From an uncultured Bacilli bacterium (GTDB taxonomy: Bacteria; Bacillota_I; Bacilli_A; RFN20; CAG-826), in contig CALVSB010000002.1 in assembly GCA_944358895.1 (NCBI GenBank), positions 66,969 to 116,203 on the forward strand: a stretch of 49,235 bases of DNA, in the 5' to 3' direction. Of the stretch, positions 16,420 to 23,811 are shown in pieces. The stretch's first letter is position 1, and every line of letters starts with the position of its first letter. The notes under the pieces are model-generated. The model ran no database searches and was not told the DNA's origin. It was given only the letters and a program-made list of their open reading frames with translations. A program made the position numbers and the translations under genes.

Positions 16420-16948
16420 AACGAAATTTGATGCCATCATCGTGGTCGAAGGTAAGTCTGATGTCGATTTTATCGGCAGTTTTATTGATGCCGACTTCGT
16501 TATTACCAACGGCAGTGCTATTTCACGTGAAACGATCGACTACCTGAAAAAGGCATCAGAGAAGCGGACGATCGTCGTGATGACCGACCCCGATTCGCCC
16601 GGTAAAAGGATTCGGGATGCCATTGCCGCGGAGGTGCCGTCCGTCCTTCATGCCTTCATACCGAAAGAGAAGGCCATCAAGCGTCATAAGGTTGGCGTTG
16701 CCGAAAGCGACAAAGAAACGGTTCTTGAAGCCCTAAAACATCTAATTCCCGAAAAATCACCCGCAAAAGCCGCCTTAACGATGGCTGATTTGGCTGAATT
16801 GGGTCTTATCGGGCAGGCCGATTCCTCTGCTAAGCGGGAAGAAATCAGCTATCGGCTTTCACTTGGCCACGCGAATGGGAAGACCCTTTTGAAACGGCTG
16901 AACGCCCTTGGGATGACGAAAGAGGATTTGATTGATGGAAGAGAGTAA
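16412..16948 (+). CDS. rnmV: Ribonuclease M5
   Basis: TOPRIM nuclease that makes the final cuts in 5S rRNA maturation in Bacillota, 178 residues. The N-terminal TOPRIM motif has the metal-binding glutamate in IIVVEGKSD and the acidic pair in VVMTDPDSPG. HAFIPKEKAIKRHKVGVAE is characteristic of the M5 group rather than of primases. The start overlaps tatD by 8 bp and the end overlaps rsmA by 14 bp, so the three genes are tightly coupled. A second parS-like sequence lies within the codons for AISRETID. RNase M5 is restricted to low-GC Gram-positive relatives and supports the assignment to Bacilli. Confidence 0.93.
   Translation: MIKTKFDAIIVVEGKSDVDFIGSFIDADFVITNGSAISRETIDYLKKASEKRTIVVMTDPDSPGKRIRDAIAAEVPSVLHAFIPKEKAIKRHKVGVAESDKETVLEALKHLIPEKSPAKAALTMADLAELGLIGQADSSAKREEISYRLSLGHANGKTLLKRLNALGMTKEDLIDGRE
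16519..16534. other. parS: parS-like centromere site 2
   Basis: TATTTCACGTGAAACG matches the parS consensus at 14 of 16 positions and shares TATTTCACGTGAAAC with site 1. It lies inside the rnmV coding region, 122 bp centre to centre from site 1. The 12-bp palindromic core is perfect. Confidence 0.72.
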
Positions 16949-17735
16949 GTATTTCGAGAAGATCAAGGAATTCCGCCTGATGGCGAAAAAGCAGCTTGGC
17001 CAGAACTTCCTCGTCGATTCGAAAGTGGCGAAGGCCGCGGTCGATGCCCTCGATGTTCAACCTGGCGAGAAAATTCTCGAGATCGGCCCGGGAGCCGGGT
17101 CGCTTTCTTATTTCCTGGCTCTTAGCCAGGGTGAGGCCGACCTCGTGGACGTGGACGAAGGCTTCGTTGCCAAGCTTCAGAGTGACTTCCGGGACCGCCC
17201 CAACGTTCATCCTCGCCTTGAGAACGCCCTGAAAACCGATTATGCGGTTTATGACCGGGTCATTGGCAATTTGCCATACTACATTACGTCTGCCCTCCTT
17301 GAACGCTTCCTCCTTGAAGCCACGAAGGCCAAGAAAGCCGTCTTCATGGTTCAGAAGGAAGTCTACGAGCGCCTGAAGGCCACATCCGGGGAAGATGTCG
17401 GGCCTCTCAACGTCCTTCTTGCCTATCGCTTCTCAATGAAACGGCTCATGAACGTTCCGGCCGCCTCCTTCGTTCCCCCTCCCAATGTAACTTCAACCGT
17501 TTTCTCCTTAGAACCCAAGAACGGCTCTGATATTGATACGGCACGGCGTCTTTACGCCTTGGCCAAGGGCCTTTACCTCCATCGTCGGAAAAACATCCTG
17601 AACAACCTGACGGCCTACCTTGGGGACGCCGCGGAGGCCGAAAGGGCACTCGCTAAATGCGGCCTTAAGAAGAATGCGCGGCCGGAAGAACTTTCGCTCA
17701 AGGAACTGCTCGGCTTACTTTCGTCGTTGCAATAA
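16935..17735 (+). CDS. rsmA: 16S rRNA dimethyladenosine transferase
   Basis: RsmA/KsgA dimethylates two adjacent adenines in the 3' terminal hairpin of 16S rRNA, a late step in 30S assembly. The family opening MAKKQLGQNFLVDSKV is clear. The SAM-binding loop is EIGPGAGSLSYFL, and the catalytic NLPY motif reads IGNLPYYITS. I chose the ATG at 16935 because AGAGGA lies 8 nt upstream; a TTG one codon earlier is the only longer option. The first 16 residues before MAKKQ may be an N-terminal extension. The gene overlaps rnmV by 14 bp. About 266 residues is normal. A target-site defect gives kasugamycin resistance (known of the family). Confidence 0.95.
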   Translation: MEESKYFEKIKEFRLMAKKQLGQNFLVDSKVAKAAVDALDVQPGEKILEIGPGAGSLSYFLALSQGEADLVDVDEGFVAKLQSDFRDRPNVHPRLENALKTDYAVYDRVIGNLPYYITSALLERFLLEATKAKKAVFMVQKEVYERLKATSGEDVGPLNVLLAYRFSMKRLMNVPAASFVPPPNVTSTVFSLEPKNGSDIDTARRLYALAKGLYLHRRKNILNNLTAYLGDAAEAERALAKCGLKKNARPEELSLKELLGLLSSLQ

Positions 17736-17768
17736 GGTTTTTCTCAACTAATATTCTCTTGCCCACAT

Positions 17769-18644
17769 ATGTTGTTCCATCGAAACAGCCTCATTGTTCG
17801 CTCCCACGCGAAAATCAATCTGTCGCTGCGGATCGTCGGCTCGTTGGCTGATGGTTTCCACGACCTCGAAATGGTGAATCTGCCTCTTGAACTTCACGAC
17901 GTTATCGAGGTGAGCAAAGCCCCTTATTCCATCGACACCTTCGTCACCTGCGACGACGCCAGTCTCGACTTCTCCCGCCACAATCTTTGCACGAAGGCCA
18001 TTTGCAAGCTGCGCGAGGCTTTCGGCTTCAAGGACAACTTCGTCGTCAATATCCATAAGGAAATCCCCTTTGCGGCCGGCCTTGGTGGCGGTTCGAGCAA
18101 TGCGGCAGCGGTAATGAAGGCTATCGTCAACATCCTTCAGCTCAAAGCCGACGATGAGATGCTAAATGAAATCGGACTCCAGATTGGAGCCGACGTCCCG
18201 TTCTTCTTGAAAATGCACCCGTCGATCGTGACGGGGATTGGCGAAAAACTCCAGCCGATCCCGGTGGCAAAATCGTTCCTCTGCCTTCTCGTGAAGCCGG
18301 TCAAAGGCCTTTCGACCAAGAAGGTTTTCGAAACGTACGACGAAAGAAAGCCGGAGAACCTTCAAATCGATACCAAGCGAATCGTCGAGGCCTTGGCCGC
18401 CGGCGACGAAGAAACCTTGGCCCACACAATCGGAAACGATCTCCAATCGACCAGTTCCTTCCTCTTGCCGGATATCTCCGAAATCGTCGATTCGCTTCGC
18501 TTCGATGGTTTCAAAATCGTTTCGATGTCCGGAAGCGGCTCGACTGTCTTTGCTTTGACAAGCAATCCCAAGCTTGCCAAGGAAGCCCATCGGAAGTACG
18601 AAGGGCTAGGCTACGTTACTAGGTTAACGAAGACTCTTGTATAA
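17769..18644 (+). CDS. ispE: 4-diphosphocytidyl-2-C-methyl-D-erythritol kinase
   Basis: GHMP-family kinase that phosphorylates CDP-ME in the MEP pathway of isoprenoid synthesis. The protein of 291 residues shows the substrate-side motif SHAKINLSLRIV and the GHMP ATP loop PFAAGLGGGSSNAAAV. The C-terminal glycine motif is SMSGSGSTVFAL. It is the only isoprenoid gene here and indicates a MEP rather than a mevalonate route. No Shine-Dalgarno sequence precedes the ATG; a TATTCT hexamer lies 11 nt upstream and could drive a very short-leader message. Its neighbours rsmA and glmU are the usual partners in Bacilli, where purR, yabJ and spoVG often intervene but are missing here. Confidence 0.94.
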   Translation: MLFHRNSLIVRSHAKINLSLRIVGSLADGFHDLEMVNLPLELHDVIEVSKAPYSIDTFVTCDDASLDFSRHNLCTKAICKLREAFGFKDNFVVNIHKEIPFAAGLGGGSSNAAAVMKAIVNILQLKADDEMLNEIGLQIGADVPFFLKMHPSIVTGIGEKLQPIPVAKSFLCLLVKPVKGLSTKKVFETYDERKPENLQIDTKRIVEALAAGDEETLAHTIGNDLQSTSSFLLPDISEIVDSLRFDGFKIVSMSGSGSTVFALTSNPKLAKEAHRKYEGLGYVTRLTKTLV

Positions 18645-18645
18645 T
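18640..18645 (+). promoter_or_regulatory. Perfect -10 hexamer 7 nt before glmU (leaderless promoter)
   Basis: TATAAT lies inside the last codons and stop of ispE and is followed by 7 nt and the glmU ATG. A normal start distance would put the first transcribed base at the start codon. No ribosome-binding site is present. Confidence 0.6.
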
Positions 18646-18652
18646 TGCCGAT

Positions 18653-20062
18653 ATGGCAAGTGCAAAGCGTTACGCGATTATTCTCGCGGCCGGGAAAGGA
18701 TCCCGGATGAAGTCGAGGCGGGACGACGTCTCGAAAGTCTCTTTCCCGCTGCTCGGGGTGCCACTCATGGCTTACGTCATGGATGCCCTGAACACCTGCT
18801 CCCTTGAGCATCTCATCACCGTTCTCGGATTCGGCGGAGCCACTTCCAGCAAGGTGGCCGAAGGTCGGGCGGAAATCGTTTGGCAGAAAGAACAGAAAGG
18901 GTCCGGCCACGCGGTCATGATGGCGGCCCCAATCCTCGAAGGAAAAGAAGGCGAAACGATAATTTGCTGCGGGGATACGCCGCTTTTGCGGGCGGAAACG
19001 CTGCAAAACCTCTTCGAATTCCACGAAAAGAACCACAACGATCTTACCGTTTTGACCTTCATGGCCGAAAATCCGAAAGGATATGGCCGAATTGTGAGGG
19101 AAAACGGCCTCGTTAAGGGAATCATCGAGCAGAAAGATCTCGTCGGGGAGCAACACAATATCAAAGAAGTGAACGCTGGAGTTTACATCTTCGACAACAA
19201 GGTGCTCTTCGACTCGCTCAAGCTTCTAAAGACGGACAATGCCGCTGGTGAGTACTACCTGACCGACGTCATTGGCATCTTTGCTTCTCAGGGTCTCAAA
19301 GTCGATGGCTACGTTGCCGAGGACCCAGTCGAGATGTCGGGCATCAACGACCGCGTTCAGCTGGCCGCGGCCGCCAAGGCTATGCAGAAGCGCATCAACG
19401 AGAAACTCATGCTCTCGGGCGTCACGATCGAAGATCCCGATACGGCCTACATTGGCCCATATGTCTCTATTGCTCCGGACACGATTGTAAAGCCGAACAC
19501 GACGATTCTAGGCAAGACGACCATTGGAGCGGAGAACGTCATCGGTCCCAATAGTTATCTCGAGAACGTAACGATGGGGGACGATGGCTTCGTTATCTGC
19601 TCCCACGTCGTTGACTCCACCTTTGGGGATAAGGTTCAAGTTGGACCCTATGCCCGAATCCGCGGCAAGGCCGTTCTCCATGACGAGGCCCATGTCGGGA
19701 ACTTCATGGAACTCAAGAACGTCGACTTTGGAGCTAAGAGCAAGGCGATGCATCTTTCCTACCTTGGCGATGCAGCGATCGGGGAAGACACCAATATCGG
19801 ATGCGGAACCATCATCGCTAACTACGACGGTGTCAATAAGTTCCACAGCGATATCGGAAGCCGCGCCTTCATCGGCAGCGGCTCGACGCTCATCTCGCCC
19901 GTAAAGGTCGAAGACGAGGCCTTCGTGGCTGCCGGATCGACGATAACCGACGACGTTGAGAAAGGCGCCATGGCTATCGCTCGCGGAAGGCAGGTCAATA
20001 AACCTGGATACGCTGCCAAACTTCACGAGAAGGCTTTAGAGAAGAAAAAAGAGTCGAAATAA
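18653..20062 (+). CDS. glmU: Bifunctional UDP-GlcNAc pyrophosphorylase / GlcN-1-P acetyltransferase
   Basis: GlmU makes UDP-GlcNAc, precursor of peptidoglycan and other glycans, by acetylating glucosamine-1-P and then uridylating it. At 469 residues it has full length. The N-terminal nucleotidyltransferase starts ILAAGKGSRMKSRRDD; the family usually has T for S and PK for VSK, so this motif is slightly unusual. CCGDTPLL and the region near GVYIFDNKVL follow. The C-terminal left-handed beta helix has hexapeptide repeats, the acetyl-transfer region AHVGNFMELKN and NIGCGTIIANYDG. It follows ispE by 8 nt without a ribosome-binding site and ends at a terminator. Confidence 0.95.
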   Translation: MASAKRYAIILAAGKGSRMKSRRDDVSKVSFPLLGVPLMAYVMDALNTCSLEHLITVLGFGGATSSKVAEGRAEIVWQKEQKGSGHAVMMAAPILEGKEGETIICCGDTPLLRAETLQNLFEFHEKNHNDLTVLTFMAENPKGYGRIVRENGLVKGIIEQKDLVGEQHNIKEVNAGVYIFDNKVLFDSLKLLKTDNAAGEYYLTDVIGIFASQGLKVDGYVAEDPVEMSGINDRVQLAAAAKAMQKRINEKLMLSGVTIEDPDTAYIGPYVSIAPDTIVKPNTTILGKTTIGAENVIGPNSYLENVTMGDDGFVICSHVVDSTFGDKVQVGPYARIRGKAVLHDEAHVGNFMELKNVDFGAKSKAMHLSYLGDAAIGEDTNIGCGTIIANYDGVNKFHSDIGSRAFIGSGSTLISPVKVEDEAFVAAGSTITDDVEKGAMAIARGRQVNKPGYAAKLHEKALEKKKESK

Positions 20063-20072
20063 CAATCGCATC

Positions 20073-20109
20073 AAACGGGCCGAAAACTTCGTTGGTAGGC
20101 CCGTTTTTT
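20073..20109 (+). terminator. Intrinsic terminator after glmU
   Basis: AACGGGCC pairs with GGCCCGTT around a 16-nt loop and ends in six T. A separate short inverted repeat CCTAAA-CGCA-TTTAGG follows at 20114-20129 and could be an operator or a small hairpin for the next gene. Confidence 0.8.
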
Positions 20110-20196
20110 CGTACCTAAACGCATTTAGGAAGAAGCAAACCCCCTATTGTTCGATTATGATTCTGAATAAGAGACCGCTTAAGGAGGGCTTTTCCA

Positions 20197-20451
20197 ATGG
20201 ATTGGACGTGCGTTTATGGACAAGATGTCTACCTCAACAGCGAGCTGCTTGGCTATGTTGGAAGGACGGATGAAGGCATCGGGATTCTTTACCTCGGCAA
20301 AAAGGAATTTTGCGAGATCGACGAAAATGGCAAATTCTGGATCGGATCGACGCAAATCGGCTATATCGATGACGGCGGGGACATCCATATGAAAGGCCGT
20401 GTCGTCGGAGAAGTTGACTCGAGGAATGCAATCAGGTTCAAGTCGCTTTAG
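20197..20451 (+). CDS. Small beta-hairpin repeat protein, function unknown
   Basis: An 84-residue acidic protein with a very strong ribosome-binding site (AAGGAGGG, 20181-20188) 8 nt before the ATG and its own terminator, so it is a real gene. The sequence is built of short repeats of one hydrophobic strand, a Gly-rich turn and another strand. The visible units are LLGYVGRTDEGIGILYL, FCEIDENGKFWIG, IGYIDDGGDIHMK and VVGEVDSRNAIRF. Such xGyIdxxGdI units recur in small proteins of gut Bacillota, but I do not know a function. There is no signal peptide or membrane segment, so it should be cytoplasmic. It marks the start of the accessory region after glmU. Confidence 0.75.
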   Translation: MDWTCVYGQDVYLNSELLGYVGRTDEGIGILYLGKKEFCEIDENGKFWIGSTQIGYIDDGGDIHMKGRVVGEVDSRNAIRFKSL

Positions 20452-20478
20452 GCGATACGTCGATAGGTGGGGGCACAG

Positions 20479-20500
20479 AGAGGGTTAAGCCCTCTTTTTT
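20479..20500 (+). terminator. Intrinsic terminator after the 84-residue gene
   Basis: AGAGGG pairs with CCCTCT around TTAAG and runs into six T. Confidence 0.85.
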
Positions 20501-20506
20501 ACTATT

Positions 20507-20598
20507 CGTAACGCATATCTCGTTACATGTTCTCGAATGAATTTATATAATTACAACGTAACGTTAAAAGCGTTTCAACGTAACGCAAAACGCGTTAC
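20507..20598 (+). promoter_or_regulatory. Promoter and GTAACG-repeat operator of the relB-like gene
   Basis: Five copies of GTAACG or its complement CGTTAC occur within about 90 bp. Two copies form an inverted repeat with a 7-nt spacer (20508-20513 / 20521-20526). One stands alone at 20558-20563. Two more form a perfect GTAACGC-AAAAC-GCGTTAC (20580-20586 / 20592-20598). Between the pairs lies a promoter, TTACAT (20523-20528), 17 nt, TATAAT (20546-20551), whose -35 overlaps a half-site. The arrangement fits autorepression by a ribbon-helix-helix antitoxin. The stretch is much more AT-rich than its surroundings. Confidence 0.7.
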
Positions 20599-20627
20599 AA
20601 GATAAAATTACGAAAAGGTTCGATAAC

Positions 20628-20972
20628 ATGGCCAAAGATACACTAAATTTAAGAGTTGAAAAAGACGTTAAGGATGCTGCTGAAAAAATCCTTGATGAAG
20701 TGGGCCTTTCGATGACTGCTGCAGTAACTTTGTATTTGAAGGCCATCGCAAGAACGAGAGGTATTCCCTTCAGTCTCACCGCGGCTCCTGAACCAGCTTC
20801 TCACTCCGCTAAAGCCGTTCAACCACAACCCCAAAAGATTGAAATTAGTAATGCCATCGATACCAAAATAGAGAAAGCGCTTAAACATCCTGAAAGGATG
20901 AAGCACGAAAGTGCTGAGGCGGCTAGAATTAAGGGGACGACATCGTTCAAGAATGCTATCGATAAGCTTTAA
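20628..20972 (+). CDS. RelB/DinJ-family antitoxin-like protein, no toxin partner adjacent
   Basis: A 114-residue protein whose first 50 residues are a ribbon-helix-helix DNA-binding domain of the RelB/DinJ type. The strand is DTLNLRVEKDVKDAAEK, with helices ILDEVGLSMTAAVTLYLKAI and the typical ending RGIPF. The second half is a polar linker (PEPASHSAKAVQPQPQ) and a basic helical tail, longer than a usual antitoxin tail. Normally a YafQ or RelE mRNA interferase follows within a few bases. Here the next gene, 16 nt on, is a DUF362 protein, so this is an orphan or a regulator of the following gene. The AT-rich composition and own operator suggest horizontal arrival. Confidence 0.75.
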   Translation: MAKDTLNLRVEKDVKDAAEKILDEVGLSMTAAVTLYLKAIARTRGIPFSLTAAPEPASHSAKAVQPQPQKIEISNAIDTKIEKALKHPERMKHESAEAARIKGTTSFKNAIDKL

Positions 20973-20988
20973 AAGGAGAAAGTAACCA

Positions 20989-22104
20989 ATGGCTAGCAAC
21001 GTCTATTTCACTGATTTCCGCGTTCCTGTCGGAGAATCGCTCACTCACAAGCTCCAAAGGCTTTTGATTAAAGGCGGCCTCAAAGATATCGATTTCGAAG
21101 GTAAATTCGTCGCGATCAAGATGCACTTTGGGGAATATGGCAACCTTTCGTTCCTCCGCCCGAACTACGCGAAGGCGGTTGCCGATCTCGTGAAGGAAGC
21201 CGGCGGCAAGCCCTTTTTGACCGATTGCAACACTCTTTATCCGGGCTACCGGAAGAATGCGCTCGATCACCTTACCTGCGCACAGATGAATGGCTTCAAT
21301 GAAACTACCACCGGATGCCATGTCATCATTGGTGACGGGCTCAAAGGAACTGACGAAGTCGATGTCCCGGTCCACGGCGGCGAATACATCAAATATGCCC
21401 ACATTGGTCGTGCTGTCATGGATGCCGATGTCTTCATCTCACTCACTCACTTCAAAGGCCACGAAGAAGCTGGCTTCGGCGGAGCCATGAAGAATATCGG
21501 CATGGGCTGCGGTTCCCGCGCCGGAAAGATGGATCAGCATAGCAACGGCAAGCCGAAATTCGATTCCGCCAAGTGCCGTGGCTGCCGCCGCTGTGCCAAG
21601 GAATGCGGTTCCGATGCCATCACTTATGTCGACAACAAGGCCGTGGTCGATCTTGATAAGTGCAAGGGCTGCGGCCGCTGCATCGGTGCCTGTTCCTTCG
21701 ATGCCATCTCGCCGATTCAGTACAACTCCAATACGCTTCTCGGCTACAAGATCGCCGAATACACCAAGGCTGTCGTCGACGGCCGTCCGTGCTTCCACAT
21801 CGCTCTTATCACCGATGTTTCGCCGAACTGCGACTGCCACCCCGAAAACGACGCCCCGATCATCCCCGATGTCGGCATGCTTTGCTCGACCGACCCGGTC
21901 GCCCTCGACCAGGCTTGCGTCGACCTTTGCAACAAGCAGACCGCTTTCCGGAACTCGCAACTTGGCGAAAACCTTGCCAAAGGCGAAAAGACCGGCCAGA
22001 TCTTCCATGACAGCAACCCGCACGTCGATTGGGAAGCTGCCCTTATCCAAGGCGAAAAGATCGGTCTCGGCAGCCGCGAATACAATCTGATCGAGATGAA
22101 GTAA
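20989..22104 (+). CDS. DUF362 domain protein with two [4Fe-4S] ferredoxin clusters
   Basis: A 371-residue protein. The DUF362 part is MHFGEYGNLSFLRPN, followed by FISLTHFKGHEEAGFGGAMK. Two ferredoxin motifs are inserted in it, CRGCRRCAKEC and CKGCGRCIGAC, each with four cysteines for a [4Fe-4S] cluster. A cysteine-containing segment (NCDCHPENDAP) and DPVALDQACVD follow. Family members are thought to be electron-transfer or redox proteins, but no defined reaction is known to me. There is no signal peptide, so it is cytoplasmic, and oxygen-labile clusters fit an anaerobe. The ribosome-binding site AAAGGAG is clear. It follows the antitoxin-like gene by 16 nt, and its TAA overlaps the next ATG (TAATG). 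Confidence 0.85.
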   Translation: MASNVYFTDFRVPVGESLTHKLQRLLIKGGLKDIDFEGKFVAIKMHFGEYGNLSFLRPNYAKAVADLVKEAGGKPFLTDCNTLYPGYRKNALDHLTCAQMNGFNETTTGCHVIIGDGLKGTDEVDVPVHGGEYIKYAHIGRAVMDADVFISLTHFKGHEEAGFGGAMKNIGMGCGSRAGKMDQHSNGKPKFDSAKCRGCRRCAKECGSDAITYVDNKAVVDLDKCKGCGRCIGACSFDAISPIQYNSNTLLGYKIAEYTKAVVDGRPCFHIALITDVSPNCDCHPENDAPIIPDVGMLCSTDPVALDQACVDLCNKQTAFRNSQLGENLAKGEKTGQIFHDSNPHVDWEAALIQGEKIGLGSREYNLIEMK

Positions 22105-22894
22105 TGTCGCTTCCGCTTTCCCGCCTGGCCGAAATCGTGCACTTTCTTCGGGGGCGTTACGCCTCCTTCGACCGCTTTCTGCCGCGAGATCTTACGACAT
22201 ACCAAGGTTTAAGGAAGGCTCTCACGAGCCTCCTTTCCTTTTCTGAGGGCGAGGGCCTTCCAAAGGCAATCGAGAGGGAGATTGACGCCCTTTTGTCCGA
22301 AGAGACGGAGGAACGCGGGATCTTCAACCCGCTGAGCTTGCCCCTTTCCTCCCTTCCCAAGACCGCTTATTGGAAAGGCGACATCCGCCGGATGGCAACC
22401 GATGGCATTGTCTTTTCGATCAACCCGAACCTCGACGGCAGCCTCGTTCCGGGCGACACCTCCCTCGAGGCTCAGATCCAGGCTGCGGTCGGACCGTCTT
22501 TCAAAGAGAACCTTCGGGCTCTTAGAACAACCCTAAAAAGCCAAGAAAGGCGCTTAGGAGGCGCTTTCGTCCTTCCTTCGAGGAATCTCTCCCTTCGAAG
22601 AAGCTCATCGCCGTGACCGTGCCTCAAATCGAGGTACGAGTAACCGAACATGACGAAAAAGCCCTTCGCCAGGCCTATTGGAGTGCCCTATCGGCCGCCG
22701 AGAAAAACCATCTGAAGACATTAGCCTTCGCCTCTCTTGCGACCGGCGGGAACCGCTATCCTTACCGCGAGGCAGCCCGGGTGGCCGTCGATGCCGTGGA
22801 GGTTTACCACTCGAGGCATGACGAAAGCCCGATTGTTGTCTTTGTCCTCCCCGACGATAAGCAATACGATTACTACGAGGAGTTGCTAGGATGA
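22104..22894 (+). pseudogene. Frameshifted macrodomain gene (protein-ADP-ribose hydrolase family)
   Basis: Two overlapping frames make one macrodomain protein of about 263 residues. Frame one (22104-22616) gives the helical N-terminal part and the first half of the fold (AYWKGDIRRMATDGIVFS, then IQAAVGPSFKENL, ending GGAFVLPSRNL). Frame two (22580-22894) resumes with LPSKKLIAVTVPQ and TLAFASLATGGNRYPYREAA, ending YYEELLG, a canonical macrodomain C-terminus. The join at 22584-22597 reads AATCTCTCCCTTCG; removing one CT restores a single frame. The usual Asn-rich ADP-ribose motif (NAAN) reads SINPN. The Cys/His zinc ligands of the CFxPxHxCID type are replaced (GSLVPGDTSLE). It starts as TAATG with the DUF362 gene. 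It may be a decayed gene, a programmed -1 shift, or a sequence error. Confidence 0.75.
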
Positions 22895-23100
22895 GCTTTT
22901 TCTCGATCTTCCGAAAGAAAAAGGACCCGGCCAAAGCGGCCGGGACCCGCGAAAAGGTGCTAGACGAAGTTGAACGGCTCCGCCAAGGCGGTGCCAAGAG
23001 CCAAGCCATGGCCGTGCTGGAAGTCGCTTACCGCAACAAAGAGATAAGCGCCTTCGACTACGAAAGCGAAAGGACCGTCCTCCTAAGGGAATTCGACTAA
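22891..23100 (+). CDS. Small charged protein, function unknown
   Basis: A 69-residue protein starting MSFFSIFRKKKDPAKAAG, then predicted helices (KVLDEVERLRQGGAKSQAMA and ISAFDYESERTVLLREF). There is no membrane span. The ATG overlaps the stop of the macrodomain frame (ATGA), a coupling junction, which suggests that the downstream half of that gene is still, or was recently, translated. The 3' end overlaps the convergent acetyltransferase gene by 3 bp. I do not recognise a family. Codon use looks like that of neighbouring genes, so it is probably real. Confidence 0.6.
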   Translation: MSFFSIFRKKKDPAKAAGTREKVLDEVERLRQGGAKSQAMAVLEVAYRNKEISAFDYESERTVLLREFD

Positions 23101-23708
23101 TCGTCGTAGACCCCGAGGCGGTCTTTTTCCGTCAATTCCCGGATGACCCGGCAGGGGACGCCGCCGGCCAGGACGCCCGAGGGGATGTCTTTGGTAACGA
23201 CCGCCCCGGCCGCGATGACGGTGTTGTCCCCGATGGTGACGCCTCCGCAGACTGTCACGTCGGAAGCGAGCCAGACACCGCTGCCGATGACGATCGGCTT
23301 CCCGTATTCCAGGTCGTGGACCGTACCGTCTTTTTGAAGGCGCGGATTGCGCTCGGAAGATAGAAGTGGGTGGACTGGAGTGACAAGATGAACCCCGACT
23401 CCGCACATCACATTGTCCCCGCAGGTTACTGGGCAGACGTCGAGGACGACGAATCCGTAATTGGCAAAGAAGTTCTTGCCGGTCTTGAAATTGACCCCGT
23501 AATCGACCTGGACGCCTGGCGCGACATAGGAGTTTTCGCCGAGTCCCGGGAAAAGGTCCTTGAGCCTTTGGAGGTAAAGCTCATCGTCGGAGGGATCAGT
23601 TTGGTTGAGCAGATAGGCTTTGTGCTTGGCGCATCTCGATAGTTTTGAGAGCTCCGGATCGGTCGGATCGTAAATGAGGCCGCGGAGCATTTTTTCGTGT
23701 TCGGTCAT
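23097..23708 (-). CDS. Sugar O-acetyltransferase (maltose/galactoside acetyltransferase family)
   Basis: Left-handed beta-helix acyltransferase of 203 residues. It has the maltose-acetyltransferase N-terminal helical domain (MTEHEKMLRGLIYDPTD and SRCAKHKAYLLNQ) and hexapeptide repeats. The catalytic-type histidine is in LVTPVHPLLSSERN, and the family tail is VWLASDVTVCGGVTIGDNT followed by AGGVPCRVIREL. Enzymes of this type use acetyl-CoA to acetylate the 6-hydroxyl of simple sugars or oligosaccharides; the acceptor cannot be told. It is transcribed against the replication direction, convergent with the 69-residue gene and downstream of ppdK, from which a terminator separates it. No clear ribosome-binding site is visible. 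Confidence 0.88.
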   Translation of the reverse strand: MTEHEKMLRGLIYDPTDPELSKLSRCAKHKAYLLNQTDPSDDELYLQRLKDLFPGLGENSYVAPGVQVDYGVNFKTGKNFFANYGFVVLDVCPVTCGDNVMCGVGVHLVTPVHPLLSSERNPRLQKDGTVHDLEYGKPIVIGSGVWLASDVTVCGGVTIGDNTVIAAGAVVTKDIPSGVLAGGVPCRVIRELTEKDRLGVYDD

Positions 23709-23764
23709 ACTTTGTTTCCGCGTCGATTATCGTCAAAAAGCCCGCAAAAAGCCATTCAAATGAC

Positions 23765-23794
23765 AAAAAAGGCCCTCCCCGAAGGGAGAGCCTT
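23765..23794 (-). terminator. Intrinsic terminator after ppdK
   Basis: On the minus strand, GGCTCTCCC pairs with GGGAGGGCC around TTCG with one mismatch, followed by six T. Confidence 0.85.
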
Positions 23795-23811
23795 CTAGTG
23801 GCTAGAAGCGA

